Below, one piece after another: positions 44,363 to 52,870 of a stretch of 64,000 bases of DNA. The stretch is from G963676795 sp963677215. GTDB taxonomy: Bacteria; Desulfobacterota; Desulfuromonadia; Desulfuromonadales; Geopsychrobacteraceae. The stretch lies in contig OY781919.1 of assembly GCA_963677215.1 (NCBI GenBank), positions 3,658,001 through 3,722,000 on the forward strand, in the 5' to 3' direction. The position numbers were made by a program, and so were the translations under genes. How positions within the stretch are numbered: position 1 is the stretch's first letter; each line of letters opens with the position of its first letter. The notes beneath the pieces are model-generated. The model was not told the DNA's origin. It worked only from the letters and a program-made list of their open reading frames with translations, and ran no database searches.

Positions 44363-45205
44363 ATGAAAAATTCGACCCTTCTGATCTGCATACTTGTGGT
44401 TCTCGCTGTCATTCTCGGTTCTCTGACCCTGCTGAAAAAGGAAGAGTCCGAACCACAACAGGTCGAAAGAGTGCAAAGCCCTCCACCGGAACCGGTCAGA
44501 TTGCCGATTGTCCATTATCCGGTCCCAGAAACAGAACAATTACCTGCTCAGGCTGACAGCGTTCAGCCGGTAGAACCTCAAGCGGCTGAGCCGTCAGCAC
44601 CTGAAGAGAAGCTGCCCCAGGTCCAGCAGAGTGACGAGACAATCGGCCAAGCTCTAAAAGGGCTGATCCCTGATGCACAACTCCTCAAAATTCTGCGCCT
44701 GGACAATTTCGTTCAGCGGCTGGTCTCTACAATCGACAGCCTGCCGGAAAAACGTCTACCCAGACAAAACCTCCCGGTCTATCCCCCGCAGGGGAAATTT
44801 ACGGTTGACGAAAACAAGCAGGAGCAGCTGTTTATCTCTCCGGCAAACGCAAAACGCTATGAAGCTTATCTGAAGATCCTGAAGTATACACCTGAAGATC
44901 TGGCTCTCAAGGCCTACGTTCACTACTATCCGCTTTTTCAGGAGGCCTACAGACAACTCGGCTATCAGAACGCTTATTTCAACGATCGGCTGGTTTTCGT
45001 CCTCGACCATCTGATCCAGACACCGGATCCCGAAGATCCCATTGCCGTTGAACAGCCGGTCGTGCTCTATACCTATAAGGATCCGTACCTGGAAAACCTC
45101 TCCGCCGGTCAGAAATGCCTGTTACGCTTGGGGCGCACGGGGCGCCTTGAAACCATAGAGATTCTCAGACGCTATCGGCTTAAGCTGACCAACCTGGCAC
45201 CATAG
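44363..45205 (+). CDS. DUF3014 membrane-anchored protein
   Basis: A 280-aa protein with one N-terminal membrane helix (about residues 5-24), a Pro/Glu/Gln-rich spacer (about 28-90) and a C-terminal DUF3014 domain (about 95-275, with DNFVQRLVSTIDSLPEKRLP and RYEAYLKIL). Function is unknown; the layout suggests an inner-membrane anchor spanning part of the periplasm. ATG follows AAGGAG. It diverges from the methyltransferase gene and ends at a probable terminator. Confidence 0.85.
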   Translation: MKNSTLLICILVVLAVILGSLTLLKKEESEPQQVERVQSPPPEPVRLPIVHYPVPETEQLPAQADSVQPVEPQAAEPSAPEEKLPQVQQSDETIGQALKGLIPDAQLLKILRLDNFVQRLVSTIDSLPEKRLPRQNLPVYPPQGKFTVDENKQEQLFISPANAKRYEAYLKILKYTPEDLALKAYVHYYPLFQEAYRQLGYQNAYFNDRLVFVLDHLIQTPDPEDPIAVEQPVVLYTYKDPYLENLSAGQKCLLRLGRTGRLETIEILRRYRLKLTNLAP

Positions 45206-45211
45206 TAAAAA

Positions 45212-45242
45212 ACAGCCCCGACCGGAACCGGGTCTGGGCTGT
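45212..45242 (+). terminator. Probable terminator of DUF3014 gene
   Basis: Interrupted stem ACAGCCC (45212-45218) with GGGCTGT (45236-45242) and inner GACC/GGTC pairs; the T-run is poor (TCTTATC). Confidence 0.45.
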
Positions 45243-45270
45243 CTTATCAGAGCAGAACAAATAGATATCA

Positions 45271-45463
45271 ACTTAGTTCGTTTTCATCCGGAAACTCCGG
45301 AGAGCTAAGCGTAAGTTTTCAGATTGGAAACGAGTAATTTTTCGTTGTGGGTAGGAAATCAAAGGGTTGCGCGGAGGCGTAGTGCTTTACGCCACAAGCG
45401 AACCCGAAGATTGACGCAGCCACAGCGAAAAAGGGCCGTTTCCGGATGAAAACTAGTTAAGTC
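45271..45463. mobile_element. MITE-like element with terminal inverted repeats
   Basis: About 193 bp bounded by perfect 16 bp inverted repeats: GTTTTCATCCGGAAAC (45280-45295) and GTTTCCGGATGAAAAC (45438-45453), with imperfect outer extensions of about 9 bp. It has no coding frame of its own. The interior holds an inner hairpin with GGCGTA and TACGCC. These properties fit a non-autonomous mobile or repeat element. Its right end supplies the stop codon of the small gene at 45453-45644. A copy survey in the genome would decide the matter. Confidence 0.55.
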
Positions 45464-45644
45464 GCCTCTCAGGGCCCCGATAGGCGACTGCCGGGCGGAT
45501 CCGAACTGGATCGACACCTAAATAAACCCAACCGTCCTGCCTCTGAAACTTGATTATGTCTTCACCATCGATCAACGATTGAAGCTGAGAGGCAGGAACC
45601 ATATCCATCATTCCGTCAGCATAAACTACTGATATCTCTTGCAT
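45453..45644 (-). CDS. Small protein of the GSU3473-like type (copy 1)
   Basis: A 63-aa soluble protein with the layout YADG, Leu-rich helix, GWVYLGVDPVR and C-terminal GPERR. From memory it resembles small proteins called the GSU3473 family in Geobacter genomes; function unknown. A paralogue is the next gene upstream. The start at 45644 follows GAGG; the longer frame to 45683 is less likely. The stop codon lies inside the end of the MITE-like element, so the last residues LN replace the paralogue's CR. Confidence 0.7.
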   Translation of the reverse strand: MQEISVVYADGMMDMVPASQLQSLIDGEDIIKFQRQDGWVYLGVDPVRIRPAVAYRGPERRLN

Positions 45645-45727
45645 AGCAACACCTCGTTTTTCTTTGTACCATAACATATCCAATACAGAGAAAACGAGTC
45701 AATGCAACGGCCAGCGCGGAAAAATGT

Positions 45728-45916
45728 CTAACGACACCTGCGCTCCGGGCCAGCATAATAACCACGCAGCGTGCTCCTGACCGGGTCCTTGCCGAGCGTC
45801 ACCCAACCGCTGGAACGCTCAAACTGCTCAATTTCACTCATCAGGATCAGCTCATCCAGCTTACGTGACGGTACGAGGTCAATCCGGCCGTCTTTATAAC
45901 GTACACGTATCAACAT
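45728..45916 (-). CDS. Small protein of the GSU3473-like type (copy 2)
   Basis: A 62-aa paralogue of the following gene: MLIRVRYKDGRIDLVPS, helix with IEQFERSSGWVTLGKDPVRS, and C-terminal YYAGPERRCR. The shared motif is GW-x3-G-x-DPVR...GPERR. Function unknown; the fold is probably a short beta sheet with one helix. Start at 45916, 15 bp from the stop of the DRTGG gene; GGGGGAA serves as ribosome site. It is 83 bp from copy 1, so the two are a tandem duplication. Confidence 0.72.
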   Translation of the reverse strand: MLIRVRYKDGRIDLVPSRKLDELILMSEIEQFERSSGWVTLGKDPVRSTLRGYYAGPERRCR

Positions 45917-45931
45917 AATTCCCCCGAACAA

Positions 45932-47029
45932 TCAGCTTGAAAGTAGGGCGTCGATCTCGTCGAAATTGAAATGCCGTTCAGCAAGATCGGTTATCAACTG
46001 AATCTTGTGGGTATCTTCGGCAGTAATTTTTGAAACATCATCCTTGAGTATTTCAAAGACATTGGAGGACGTCAGGCTACAACGGATATATGGAATACCG
46101 CTGTTATCGACTATTTTTTGAGTGACGTGACTGATATCGCAGACGCCGGGAATCACAACACCAGCGATCTTCTGTCGGTATTCTGGCAAACGGTAGAGAG
46201 TCGCTATAGTCACCAGCAGTTCATCACGACTGCTGTTGACGATAATCAGCGAAGAATCCTTGAGAAGCTCGACGACCCGCTGCGATGACGCGGCCCCAAT
46301 CTGGATATTATGGACGATCCTCTGGGCCTCATCTTCCGTCGCCCGCAAATCAAGGTCCAGGACCTTGGCGATTCTCCGCAGGGTCGGATTGGCAAGAATC
46401 GGCTGATAATTGAACCCGCCGATAACCTCTATATGTTCCGGTTCAAAAGCGGTCTGCAGATAGCCCAGGGTGCGTTCACGCTTGGAGGCAACAATCTTGT
46501 TGACTAGGATGGCCTTGACATCCGCCCGTTCTTTTTGAAAAAGGGCAAGGTTCATTCCCGCCATATCGACAACATTGCCCAGACCGCCACCGGTGACCAG
46601 CATCACCGTAGCGCCGGCTTCGCGGGCTATACAGGCATTGTTGCAGCCAAAGATAGTTCCGACACCGGTATGCCCCGCCCCTTCTATGATCAGGAAATCA
46701 TTCTTGGCATCCAAAGCTTCAAGTGCGGAAAAGATTCTGCGTCGAATAGAAGTACGGTCGATTTCACCGTCCATGAAACGACGCGTGTCTCCCTGCTTGA
46801 GAACAAATGGAGACATCAGTTCCAGATCGTCCATAAGACCAAAATATTCAGCAACCAGCAGCGCATCCTTGTCAACAAAGACGCCTTCATGTTCGACAAT
46901 TTTAGGGCCGATCGGCTTAATGAACCCAACCTTCCCATATTTTTTTCGGGCCATATGCATCAGCGAAAGACTGGTCGTCGTTTTGCCGCTATTCATACCC
47001 GTTGCCGCTATAAAGATCTTGCGCGCCAT
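45932..47029 (-). CDS. BioD-like P-loop and DRTGG-domain protein
   Basis: A 365-aa protein with N-terminal P-loop ATPase domain like dethiobiotin synthetase (Walker A ATGMNSGKTTT near residue 8, later IIEGAGHTGVG) and a C-terminal DRTGG domain (about 205-320). This is the plan of the regulatory N-terminal part of long phosphotransacetylases, here without the catalytic Pta domain. A separate catalytic Pta is encoded at 56964 in the same block. I infer a regulator of Pta or a nucleotide-sensing protein, not biotin synthesis. Followed by two small paralogues. Confidence 0.78.
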   Translation of the reverse strand: MARKIFIAATGMNSGKTTTSLSLMHMARKKYGKVGFIKPIGPKIVEHEGVFVDKDALLVAEYFGLMDDLELMSPFVLKQGDTRRFMDGEIDRTSIRRRIFSALEALDAKNDFLIIEGAGHTGVGTIFGCNNACIAREAGATVMLVTGGGLGNVVDMAGMNLALFQKERADVKAILVNKIVASKRERTLGYLQTAFEPEHIEVIGGFNYQPILANPTLRRIAKVLDLDLRATEDEAQRIVHNIQIGAASSQRVVELLKDSSLIIVNSSRDELLVTIATLYRLPEYRQKIAGVVIPGVCDISHVTQKIVDNSGIPYIRCSLTSSNVFEILKDDVSKITAEDTHKIQLITDLAERHFNFDEIDALLSS

Positions 47030-47210
47030 CGCTGCAGCTCCTTTGAACTCGATACAGAAGTCATATTAGGCAATCTTAACACAAATATCACAGATAGAAA
47101 ACATCCGGAAATGCCTGTACCGCATCTTTGCACGAACGAGCACGCATCAAACCGGAAAAAAACTGAAGACATGAAATACGGAACTATCATCTTGAATGAC
47201 AACGAAAAAA

Positions 47211-49118
47211 TCAAATTCCTTTTACTGCCGCTGCCGGAGAACGATGAAACTGCCTCACCCTGTCGACAATCCCCGCAACGGACAGCTCCAATTCGTCTCT
47301 TAATTGCTGCTGAGAGCCTTGCTCGACGAAACGATCCGGTATCCCGAGCCTGGCCAGCGGAGCGGTCACTCCATTATCGGCAAACAATTCAAGCAGTGCC
47401 GAACCAAAACCGCCCTGCAGCGCGTTCTCTTCAAGAGTAATGACAAAGGGGGCCGCTTTAGCACAGTCAAGAATTAACGCCTGATCCAGTGGTTTGAGAA
47501 ATACAGCGTCAATCACCGCCAGATCAACACCTTCTTCGGCCAGGGTTGAGGCAGCCTTCAGTGCCGGTTCAACCATTGACCCAAGGGCAACGATCAGCCC
47601 GTCATTTCCATCACGCAACAGTTCACCACAGCCGACAGTCAAGGGTTCGGAGACCTTATCTAGAAGCTCGAGCCCCAGACCAGCCCCCCGAGGATAGCGG
47701 TAGGCAAACGGACCATCAGCCTGACTCGCGGTCAGCATGATACGCTGCAACATGCGTTCGTCACGCGGAACAGCGAACGTCATATTCGGCATATGGCGCA
47801 AAAAGGAATAATCGAAAACGCCATGATGGGTTGGGCCGTCGGCACCAACCAGTCCACCCCGGTCCATGGCAAAGGTCACCGGCAGATTCTGCAGGCAGAC
47901 ATCATGCAACACCTGATCGTAGGCGCGCTGCAGGAAGGTTGAATAGATGGCAACCACTGGTCTCAGACCACGACAGGCCAGTCCCGCAGCAAAGGTCACC
48001 GCATGCTGTTCAGCGATACCGACATCGAAAAAGCGTAATGGAAAGACCTCGGAAAACTGTTTCAGCCCCGTGCCTTCCGTCATTGCCGCTGTAATTGCGA
48101 TAATGCGTTGGTCTTCAGCTGCCAGCTTGAGTAGTGTATCGCCGAAAACGGAGGTATAGGATCTGGGAGTCGACACTTTTGCTGGTGGGGTCTCTCCGGT
48201 TTTGACATCGAAAGGGCCGATGCCGTGAAACTTTGGCGGATTCTGCTCAGCAGGAGTGAAGCCCTTGCCCTTCTTGGTCAGCACGTGCAATAGGACAGGG
48301 CCGTCGATACGGGCGACATTGTGCATGGTTTCGATCAGCTCATCGAGATTATGTCCGTCCAGCGGGCCAAAGTAATCGAAACCAAAACCTTCAAACAGCA
48401 TCCCCGGGGTCATGAAACTCTTCAAAGACTCTTCAGCTCTTTTCGCCAGATAGACAAGATCCTTACCGATACCCGGCACCATACTGAGAATATTCTCAGT
48501 CTCCTTTTTGAAGCGGATGAAGCGATTGGTGCTCAGTTTGCGGCTTAAAAAAGACGACAAGGCTCCAACATTCGGCGAAATCGACATATCGTTGTCGTTG
48601 AGAATAACAACCAGCCGCTTCTTCAGATGACCGGCATGATTCAGCGCCTCGAATGCCATGCCAGCGGTCAGAGAACCATCGCCGATAACGGCGACAACCT
48701 TAGAATCGTCATTCAGGATATCACGCGCTGCGGCCATCCCCAATGCCGCGGATATCGAGGTACTTGAATGCCCGACGTCAAAAGCATCGTGAACACTTTC
48801 CCTGCGCTTGGGGAAACCACTCAACCCCTTGTATTGGCGCAGCGAGGAGAATTGATCCCGCCTCCCGGTCAGCAGTTTATGGGCATAGGACTGATGACCA
48901 ACATCCCAGATGATCTGATCGACCGGAGAGCGAAAAACCCGATGCAGGGCAATGGTCAACTCGACAACCCCCAAAGAACTGCCAAGATGCCCCCCATTGA
49001 CCGACACAGTCTCGACAATCACCTGACGCAGCTCCGCCGCCAACTGGACGAGCTGCGCAGAACTGAGCTGCCTTACGGCTTCAGGTGAATCTATCTGTTC
49101 GAGAAGGGGTGTCTTCAT
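47211..49118 (-). CDS. dxs: 1-deoxy-D-xylulose-5-phosphate synthase
   Basis: Dxs of 635 aa, the thiamine diphosphate enzyme joining pyruvate and glyceraldehyde 3-phosphate at the entry of the MEP isoprenoid pathway. TPP motif GDGSLTAGMAFEALNHAG with the closing NDN is present, and the C-terminal half has the transketolase region with AEQHAVTFAAGLA. Start at 49118 follows GGGAG. The 45-bp gap to ispA upstream points to cotranscription, so the block makes both the precursor enzyme and the first chain-elongation enzyme. A 181-bp gap follows. Confidence 0.95.
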   Translation of the reverse strand: MKTPLLEQIDSPEAVRQLSSAQLVQLAAELRQVIVETVSVNGGHLGSSLGVVELTIALHRVFRSPVDQIIWDVGHQSYAHKLLTGRRDQFSSLRQYKGLSGFPKRRESVHDAFDVGHSSTSISAALGMAAARDILNDDSKVVAVIGDGSLTAGMAFEALNHAGHLKKRLVVILNDNDMSISPNVGALSSFLSRKLSTNRFIRFKKETENILSMVPGIGKDLVYLAKRAEESLKSFMTPGMLFEGFGFDYFGPLDGHNLDELIETMHNVARIDGPVLLHVLTKKGKGFTPAEQNPPKFHGIGPFDVKTGETPPAKVSTPRSYTSVFGDTLLKLAAEDQRIIAITAAMTEGTGLKQFSEVFPLRFFDVGIAEQHAVTFAAGLACRGLRPVVAIYSTFLQRAYDQVLHDVCLQNLPVTFAMDRGGLVGADGPTHHGVFDYSFLRHMPNMTFAVPRDERMLQRIMLTASQADGPFAYRYPRGAGLGLELLDKVSEPLTVGCGELLRDGNDGLIVALGSMVEPALKAASTLAEEGVDLAVIDAVFLKPLDQALILDCAKAAPFVITLEENALQGGFGSALLELFADNGVTAPLARLGIPDRFVEQGSQQQLRDELELSVAGIVDRVRQFHRSPAAAVKGI

Positions 49119-49163
49119 GCCATCTCCCGTCAAATCCGTTTTGCTTGCTGACATCTGCACCGA

Positions 49164-50069
49164 TCAGTGGTCTCTGTTGACGATAAACTCTGCAATTTCG
49201 TGCAGCGGTCTCGCCAGAGTCCCGAAAGGTTCCAGGCTTTTCTTTGCGATGCTGAAAAGTTCGTCCTTGCGTTGCTGGGCGGCAGCAAAACCAAACAAGG
49301 ATGGATAAGTCGCCTTCCCTCGTTCCTGATCACTGCCGATATCCTTGCCGAGTGTCTTCTCATCAGCAACGATATCGAGAATATCGTCTGCAATCTGGAA
49401 GGCCAGACCGATCGTTTCACCGAAACGCTTCAGGCTGCGAAACTGCTGTTCATCCGCACCACCGATGATCGCCCCCATCTGAACAGCACCCAGGATCAGA
49501 GCTCCGGTCTTATGGGTATGAATATATTCAAGAGTCGGCAGATCAATGATCTGCTGTTCTGACTCCATATCGACGACCTGACCGCCGACCATACCACGCG
49601 AGCCGGCATTCTTGGCCAGAATATGGATCAGGCGGCGACGTTCATCCGGAGAGATTCCGGTCAACACCAGGGGATTGCTGAGCAAAAGAAAGGCTTCAGT
49701 CAGCAGAGCATCTCCGGCAAGGATCGCAATGGCCTCACCGAAAACCTTATGATTCGTCGGCTTGCCGCGCCGCAGATCGTCGTCATCCATGGCCGGCAGA
49801 TCGTCATGAATCAACGAATAGGTGTGAATCATTTCAACGGCGCAGGCAGCTGGCAACGCTTCTTCACTATTACCACCCAAAGCTTCACAGGCAGCCAGCA
49901 GCAGAATCGGACGGATTCTCTTGCCTCCAGCGAAAATAGAATAGCGCGTTGCTTCATGCAAGCGCTGCGGCAATGTATCCCCTTGCGGCAGATAATCATC
50001 CAGCGCTACATCAACGCGCCGCGTCTGTTCTGCCAGATAAGCGGCAAGCGACCATGGTTCACTCATCAT
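49164..50069 (-). CDS. ispA: Farnesyl (or geranylgeranyl) diphosphate synthase
   Basis: Short-chain prenyltransferase of 301 aa. The first Asp-rich motif is LIHDDLPAMDDDDLRRG, the long form with two extra residues typical of IspA, and the second is FQIADDILD. It condenses IPP and DMAPP to the C15 (or C20) precursor for quinones and undecaprenyl phosphate. Two adjacent ATG codons (50069 and 50066) overlap the xseB stop (ATGATGAGTGA), so it is coupled to xseB. Confidence 0.92.
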   Translation of the reverse strand: MMSEPWSLAAYLAEQTRRVDVALDDYLPQGDTLPQRLHEATRYSIFAGGKRIRPILLLAACEALGGNSEEALPAACAVEMIHTYSLIHDDLPAMDDDDLRRGKPTNHKVFGEAIAILAGDALLTEAFLLLSNPLVLTGISPDERRRLIHILAKNAGSRGMVGGQVVDMESEQQIIDLPTLEYIHTHKTGALILGAVQMGAIIGGADEQQFRSLKRFGETIGLAFQIADDILDIVADEKTLGKDIGSDQERGKATYPSLFGFAAAQQRKDELFSIAKKSLEPFGTLARPLHEIAEFIVNRDH

Positions 50070-50283
50070 CAAAAGCTTCTTTCTGCCAGGCCTCACCCTG
50101 CTTGGTCAGCACTTCGACCTTAAGTTCTACCTCCTTGAGCGAAGACCTGCAGTATTCCGCCTGCTTGACACCAGTAGAGAACACCTTGAGCGCATCTTCA
50201 AGAGACAGATCCCCGCTTTCAAGTTGTGCGACCGCTTCTTCAAGTTTTTTCAATGCCGTTTCAAAATTTTTAGCTGTCGCCAT
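50059..50283 (-). CDS. xseB: Exonuclease VII small subunit
   Basis: A 74-aa helical protein with the XseB pattern FETALKKLEEAVAQLESGDLSLEDALK in which two helices form the hairpin that binds XseA. Exonuclease VII degrades single-stranded DNA in repair and recombination. It lies 76 bp after xseA and overlaps the start of ispA. Confidence 0.93.
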   Translation of the reverse strand: MATAKNFETALKKLEEAVAQLESGDLSLEDALKVFSTGVKQAEYCRSSLKEVELKVEVLTKQGEAWQKEAFDDE

Positions 50284-50359
50284 AAACCATACCTGTCATA
50301 AAGTCGTTCAATAAATTATCCTAACCCTTATGCTTCGGGGTCAAGGGCATAGCCTGTTA

Positions 50360-51571
50360 TTATTCTGCTTTATCGGGAAAAACTTCAATAATTTCTGCCG
50401 CTGCCCGCCCTTTTGCGAGCATGACCTCCAGTTCGGCACCGACGTGCAGCTGTAGCGCATCGGTAATCACTGTCCCGGACCGGCTGTCTCTGACAACCGA
50501 ATAGCCCCGGGCCAGAACCGCCAGAGGAGAGAGAGTATCAAGCCGTCCCATCAGGCTGTTCAGCGCCTGGCCGCGCTTTTCCACATAGAGGGTCATCGCG
50601 CGCCCCAGCTCAGCATCGGCTTTCTGCAGTCTCAGCTTCTGAAAGCGTATCAGATCCAGAGGAGAACGCAGACGCTTCTCAAGACTTAAAAGACGATCCT
50701 GAACCAGAACCAGGCGATTTTTCATGAGGCTGGCAAGGCGCAGAGCGAGTTGATCAAGGTGACGTTCGAGGTCCAGACGGTTCTTGACGACCAGTTCAGC
50801 GGCCGCACTCGGGGTCGGAGAACGGAGATCGGCGACAAAGTCGGAAATCGAAAAATCGGTTTCATGACCGACGGCAGAGATGACCGGGATTCGAGAATGG
50901 AAAATAGCCCGGGCCACAACCTCCTCATTGAAAGCCCATAGATCCTCCTGCGCCCCACCTCCCCGGCCGACGATCAGGACCTCAGCACTCCCTTCTTCAT
51001 TCAGCTCCTCAATCGCCCGAGCAATCTCCTTTGCTGCCTCCCCCCCCTGAACCAGTGATGGTCGCAACAGCACATTGAGCCCGGCAGATCGGCGCTTGAG
51101 AACATTGATGACATCCTGAATGGCGGCACCTGTTGCCGATGTGACGACACCGATCACCTTCGGATATTCGGGAAGAGGTTGTTTGTGAGCAGCATCGAAC
51201 AAACCCTCATTCTGAAGTTTTTCCTTGAGCTGTTCAAAGGCCAGCTGCAGACCGCCAACCCCCTCTGGTTCCAACCCTTCGACGATCAGCTGCAGATCCC
51301 CGCGTTGCGGGTAGACCGACACCCGTCCCCGGCAGATCACCGCCATTCCGTTTTCAGGAGAAAAGCGCAAAGCCCTGGCCTGACCACGGAACATGGCACA
51401 GCGCAACTGTGAGCGATCATCCTTGAGAGTAAAGTAACAATGGCCGGACGAAGCCCGGGAAAAATTACTGATTTCTCCGCGAACCAGAACGTTAACAAAA
51501 TTATCTTCAACCAGATCCTGAAGAAAACCGATCAACGCCGATACGGAGATAATCTCAGATGAGTTGTTCAC
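50360..51571 (-). CDS. xseA: Exonuclease VII large subunit
   Basis: Catalytic subunit of 403 aa. Order: N-terminal OB-fold (about 5-100, VRGEISNFSRASSGHCYFTLKD), catalytic exonuclease domain with GVVTSATGAAIQDVINVL and RGGGAQEDLWAFNEE (about 125-310), then a long coiled coil that binds XseB. I chose GTG at 51571, where the family's N terminus begins, rather than TTG at 51667 which would overlap the upstream gene. Confidence 0.92.
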   Translation of the reverse strand: MNNSSEIISVSALIGFLQDLVEDNFVNVLVRGEISNFSRASSGHCYFTLKDDRSQLRCAMFRGQARALRFSPENGMAVICRGRVSVYPQRGDLQLIVEGLEPEGVGGLQLAFEQLKEKLQNEGLFDAAHKQPLPEYPKVIGVVTSATGAAIQDVINVLKRRSAGLNVLLRPSLVQGGEAAKEIARAIEELNEEGSAEVLIVGRGGGAQEDLWAFNEEVVARAIFHSRIPVISAVGHETDFSISDFVADLRSPTPSAAAELVVKNRLDLERHLDQLALRLASLMKNRLVLVQDRLLSLEKRLRSPLDLIRFQKLRLQKADAELGRAMTLYVEKRGQALNSLMGRLDTLSPLAVLARGYSVVRDSRSGTVITDALQLHVGAELEVMLAKGRAAAEIIEVFPDKAE

Positions 51572-51632
51572 GACAAAAATACCTTTGCACAAAACATGAG
51601 AGCGGCAGCCTGACACAGCTGACAGGCAGACA

Positions 51633-52823
51633 TCAGTAACTATGAACAACCTCAGATGCGAAGACAAAGGTGACAGGCTGCTGCATCAGCCAGTCGAGCT
51701 CAAGTCTCAAGGCTTCGAAGGTCTCGCGGTGAGGATGACAGATGGCAACGATTTCACGATCCTCCCCCGCCAGTTTGATCATTTTGTGAATCTGTCCGCG
51801 AATGTAGGAGACATCGACCGTATTGTCGAGAAAGATATTCCGCGTCGCGGTCTTAAGACCCATTTTCCTGGCCTCGGAAAAGGCGACCGAATCACTGATT
51901 GTCCGACTGTCGATAAAGAAGAATTGATGCGCCTTTAGCTCCTCGAGAACAATACGCATCGCGTCTTCCGTTTCGGTAAACCGTGAGCCCATATGGTTGT
52001 TTCCGCCAACTGCATCGGGAAGTTCACGGATATAGGAACGAACCCTCTCACGGATTTCTTCCTCAGAGAGACTAACCAGCAACGCATTCTCCCCCGGGCT
52101 GACCCGCGGGTAGCTTTTAGGCTCCATCGGAATATGAATCATATATTCGAGATTCTGCTGACGCAGGAAATTCGCCGTCGCCTTGGCATTGCTGATACCC
52201 GGCAGGATGGCCGGAGTTATCGGTATCCCGTAATTGACCAGGCTCCTGATCGCGGTCATCGAGCCGCCCATATCATCCATAATCAGAGAAATCCTGGGGC
52301 CTCTCACTTCTGGTTCAACGGCAACCTCAGGCACCTCATAGAGAAGTTCAAAACGCAATTGTCCCTGCCAATAGAGATGAATCACCCCTTTTTCCCTGCT
52401 GACCTTCAACTGGGCAGGCGCACCGGTCTGTTCGATATGCCTCGCTAGCTCTGCCAGATAGGGCTGTGATGGAAATGCGCCGAAAATCTTGCGGACCTCG
52501 ATTCTATTGCGCGGATCGAGTCGCTTCCAGCCCATTGAATCAGGACCATTGATAAGCTGATTGTCCAGCAGCTGATGGATATCGGCATAGGTCATGGCAG
52601 CCGGTTTCGGTGTGATATGTTCGACATTCTCCTCGTAAACGAACGAAACCTCATCGTTGTGAGAGAATTTTTCGCGCAGGACAAAAAGAACGCCAACACA
52701 GACAATTACGATCAGTCCCAAAAGAACGGATGCCAGCAAAACCCGCATCCCCTGTGACATCTTTGCTTTCTTTTTGCCTGGTGACTTTTTCTTGTCGCTT
52801 TTTTTGCTTTTACTTGTGGCCAT
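51633..52823 (-). CDS. Divergent polysaccharide deacetylase (YibQ/DUF610)
   Basis: A 396-aa protein with very Lys-rich N terminus (first 25 residues), one membrane helix (about 27-50), a spacer and a C-terminal deacetylase-like domain (about 175-395). Family motifs are ISLIMDDMGGS, IHIPMEPKSYP and NNHMGSRFT; the last resembles the NHQGS pattern of YibQ. Usual NodB-type metal His residues are changed, so activity is not certain. It follows ctpA and precedes xseA; YibQ, CtpA and EnvC are neighbours in many proteobacteria and act at the cell wall or septum. Confidence 0.85.
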   Translation of the reverse strand: MATSKSKKSDKKKSPGKKKAKMSQGMRVLLASVLLGLIVIVCVGVLFVLREKFSHNDEVSFVYEENVEHITPKPAAMTYADIHQLLDNQLINGPDSMGWKRLDPRNRIEVRKIFGAFPSQPYLAELARHIEQTGAPAQLKVSREKGVIHLYWQGQLRFELLYEVPEVAVEPEVRGPRISLIMDDMGGSMTAIRSLVNYGIPITPAILPGISNAKATANFLRQQNLEYMIHIPMEPKSYPRVSPGENALLVSLSEEEIRERVRSYIRELPDAVGGNNHMGSRFTETEDAMRIVLEELKAHQFFFIDSRTISDSVAFSEARKMGLKTATRNIFLDNTVDVSYIRGQIHKMIKLAGEDREIVAICHPHRETFEALRLELDWLMQQPVTFVFASEVVHSY

Positions 52824-52870
52824 TATATTTTCAATCTCGAATTTTCATCAGTGCTCAGACGAAAGCTCCA

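Noticed and set aside
46535..47440. Open frame of 301 codons antisense to the DRTGG gene and dxs end
   Set aside because: Crosses two real genes on the other strand, no motif or ribosome site.
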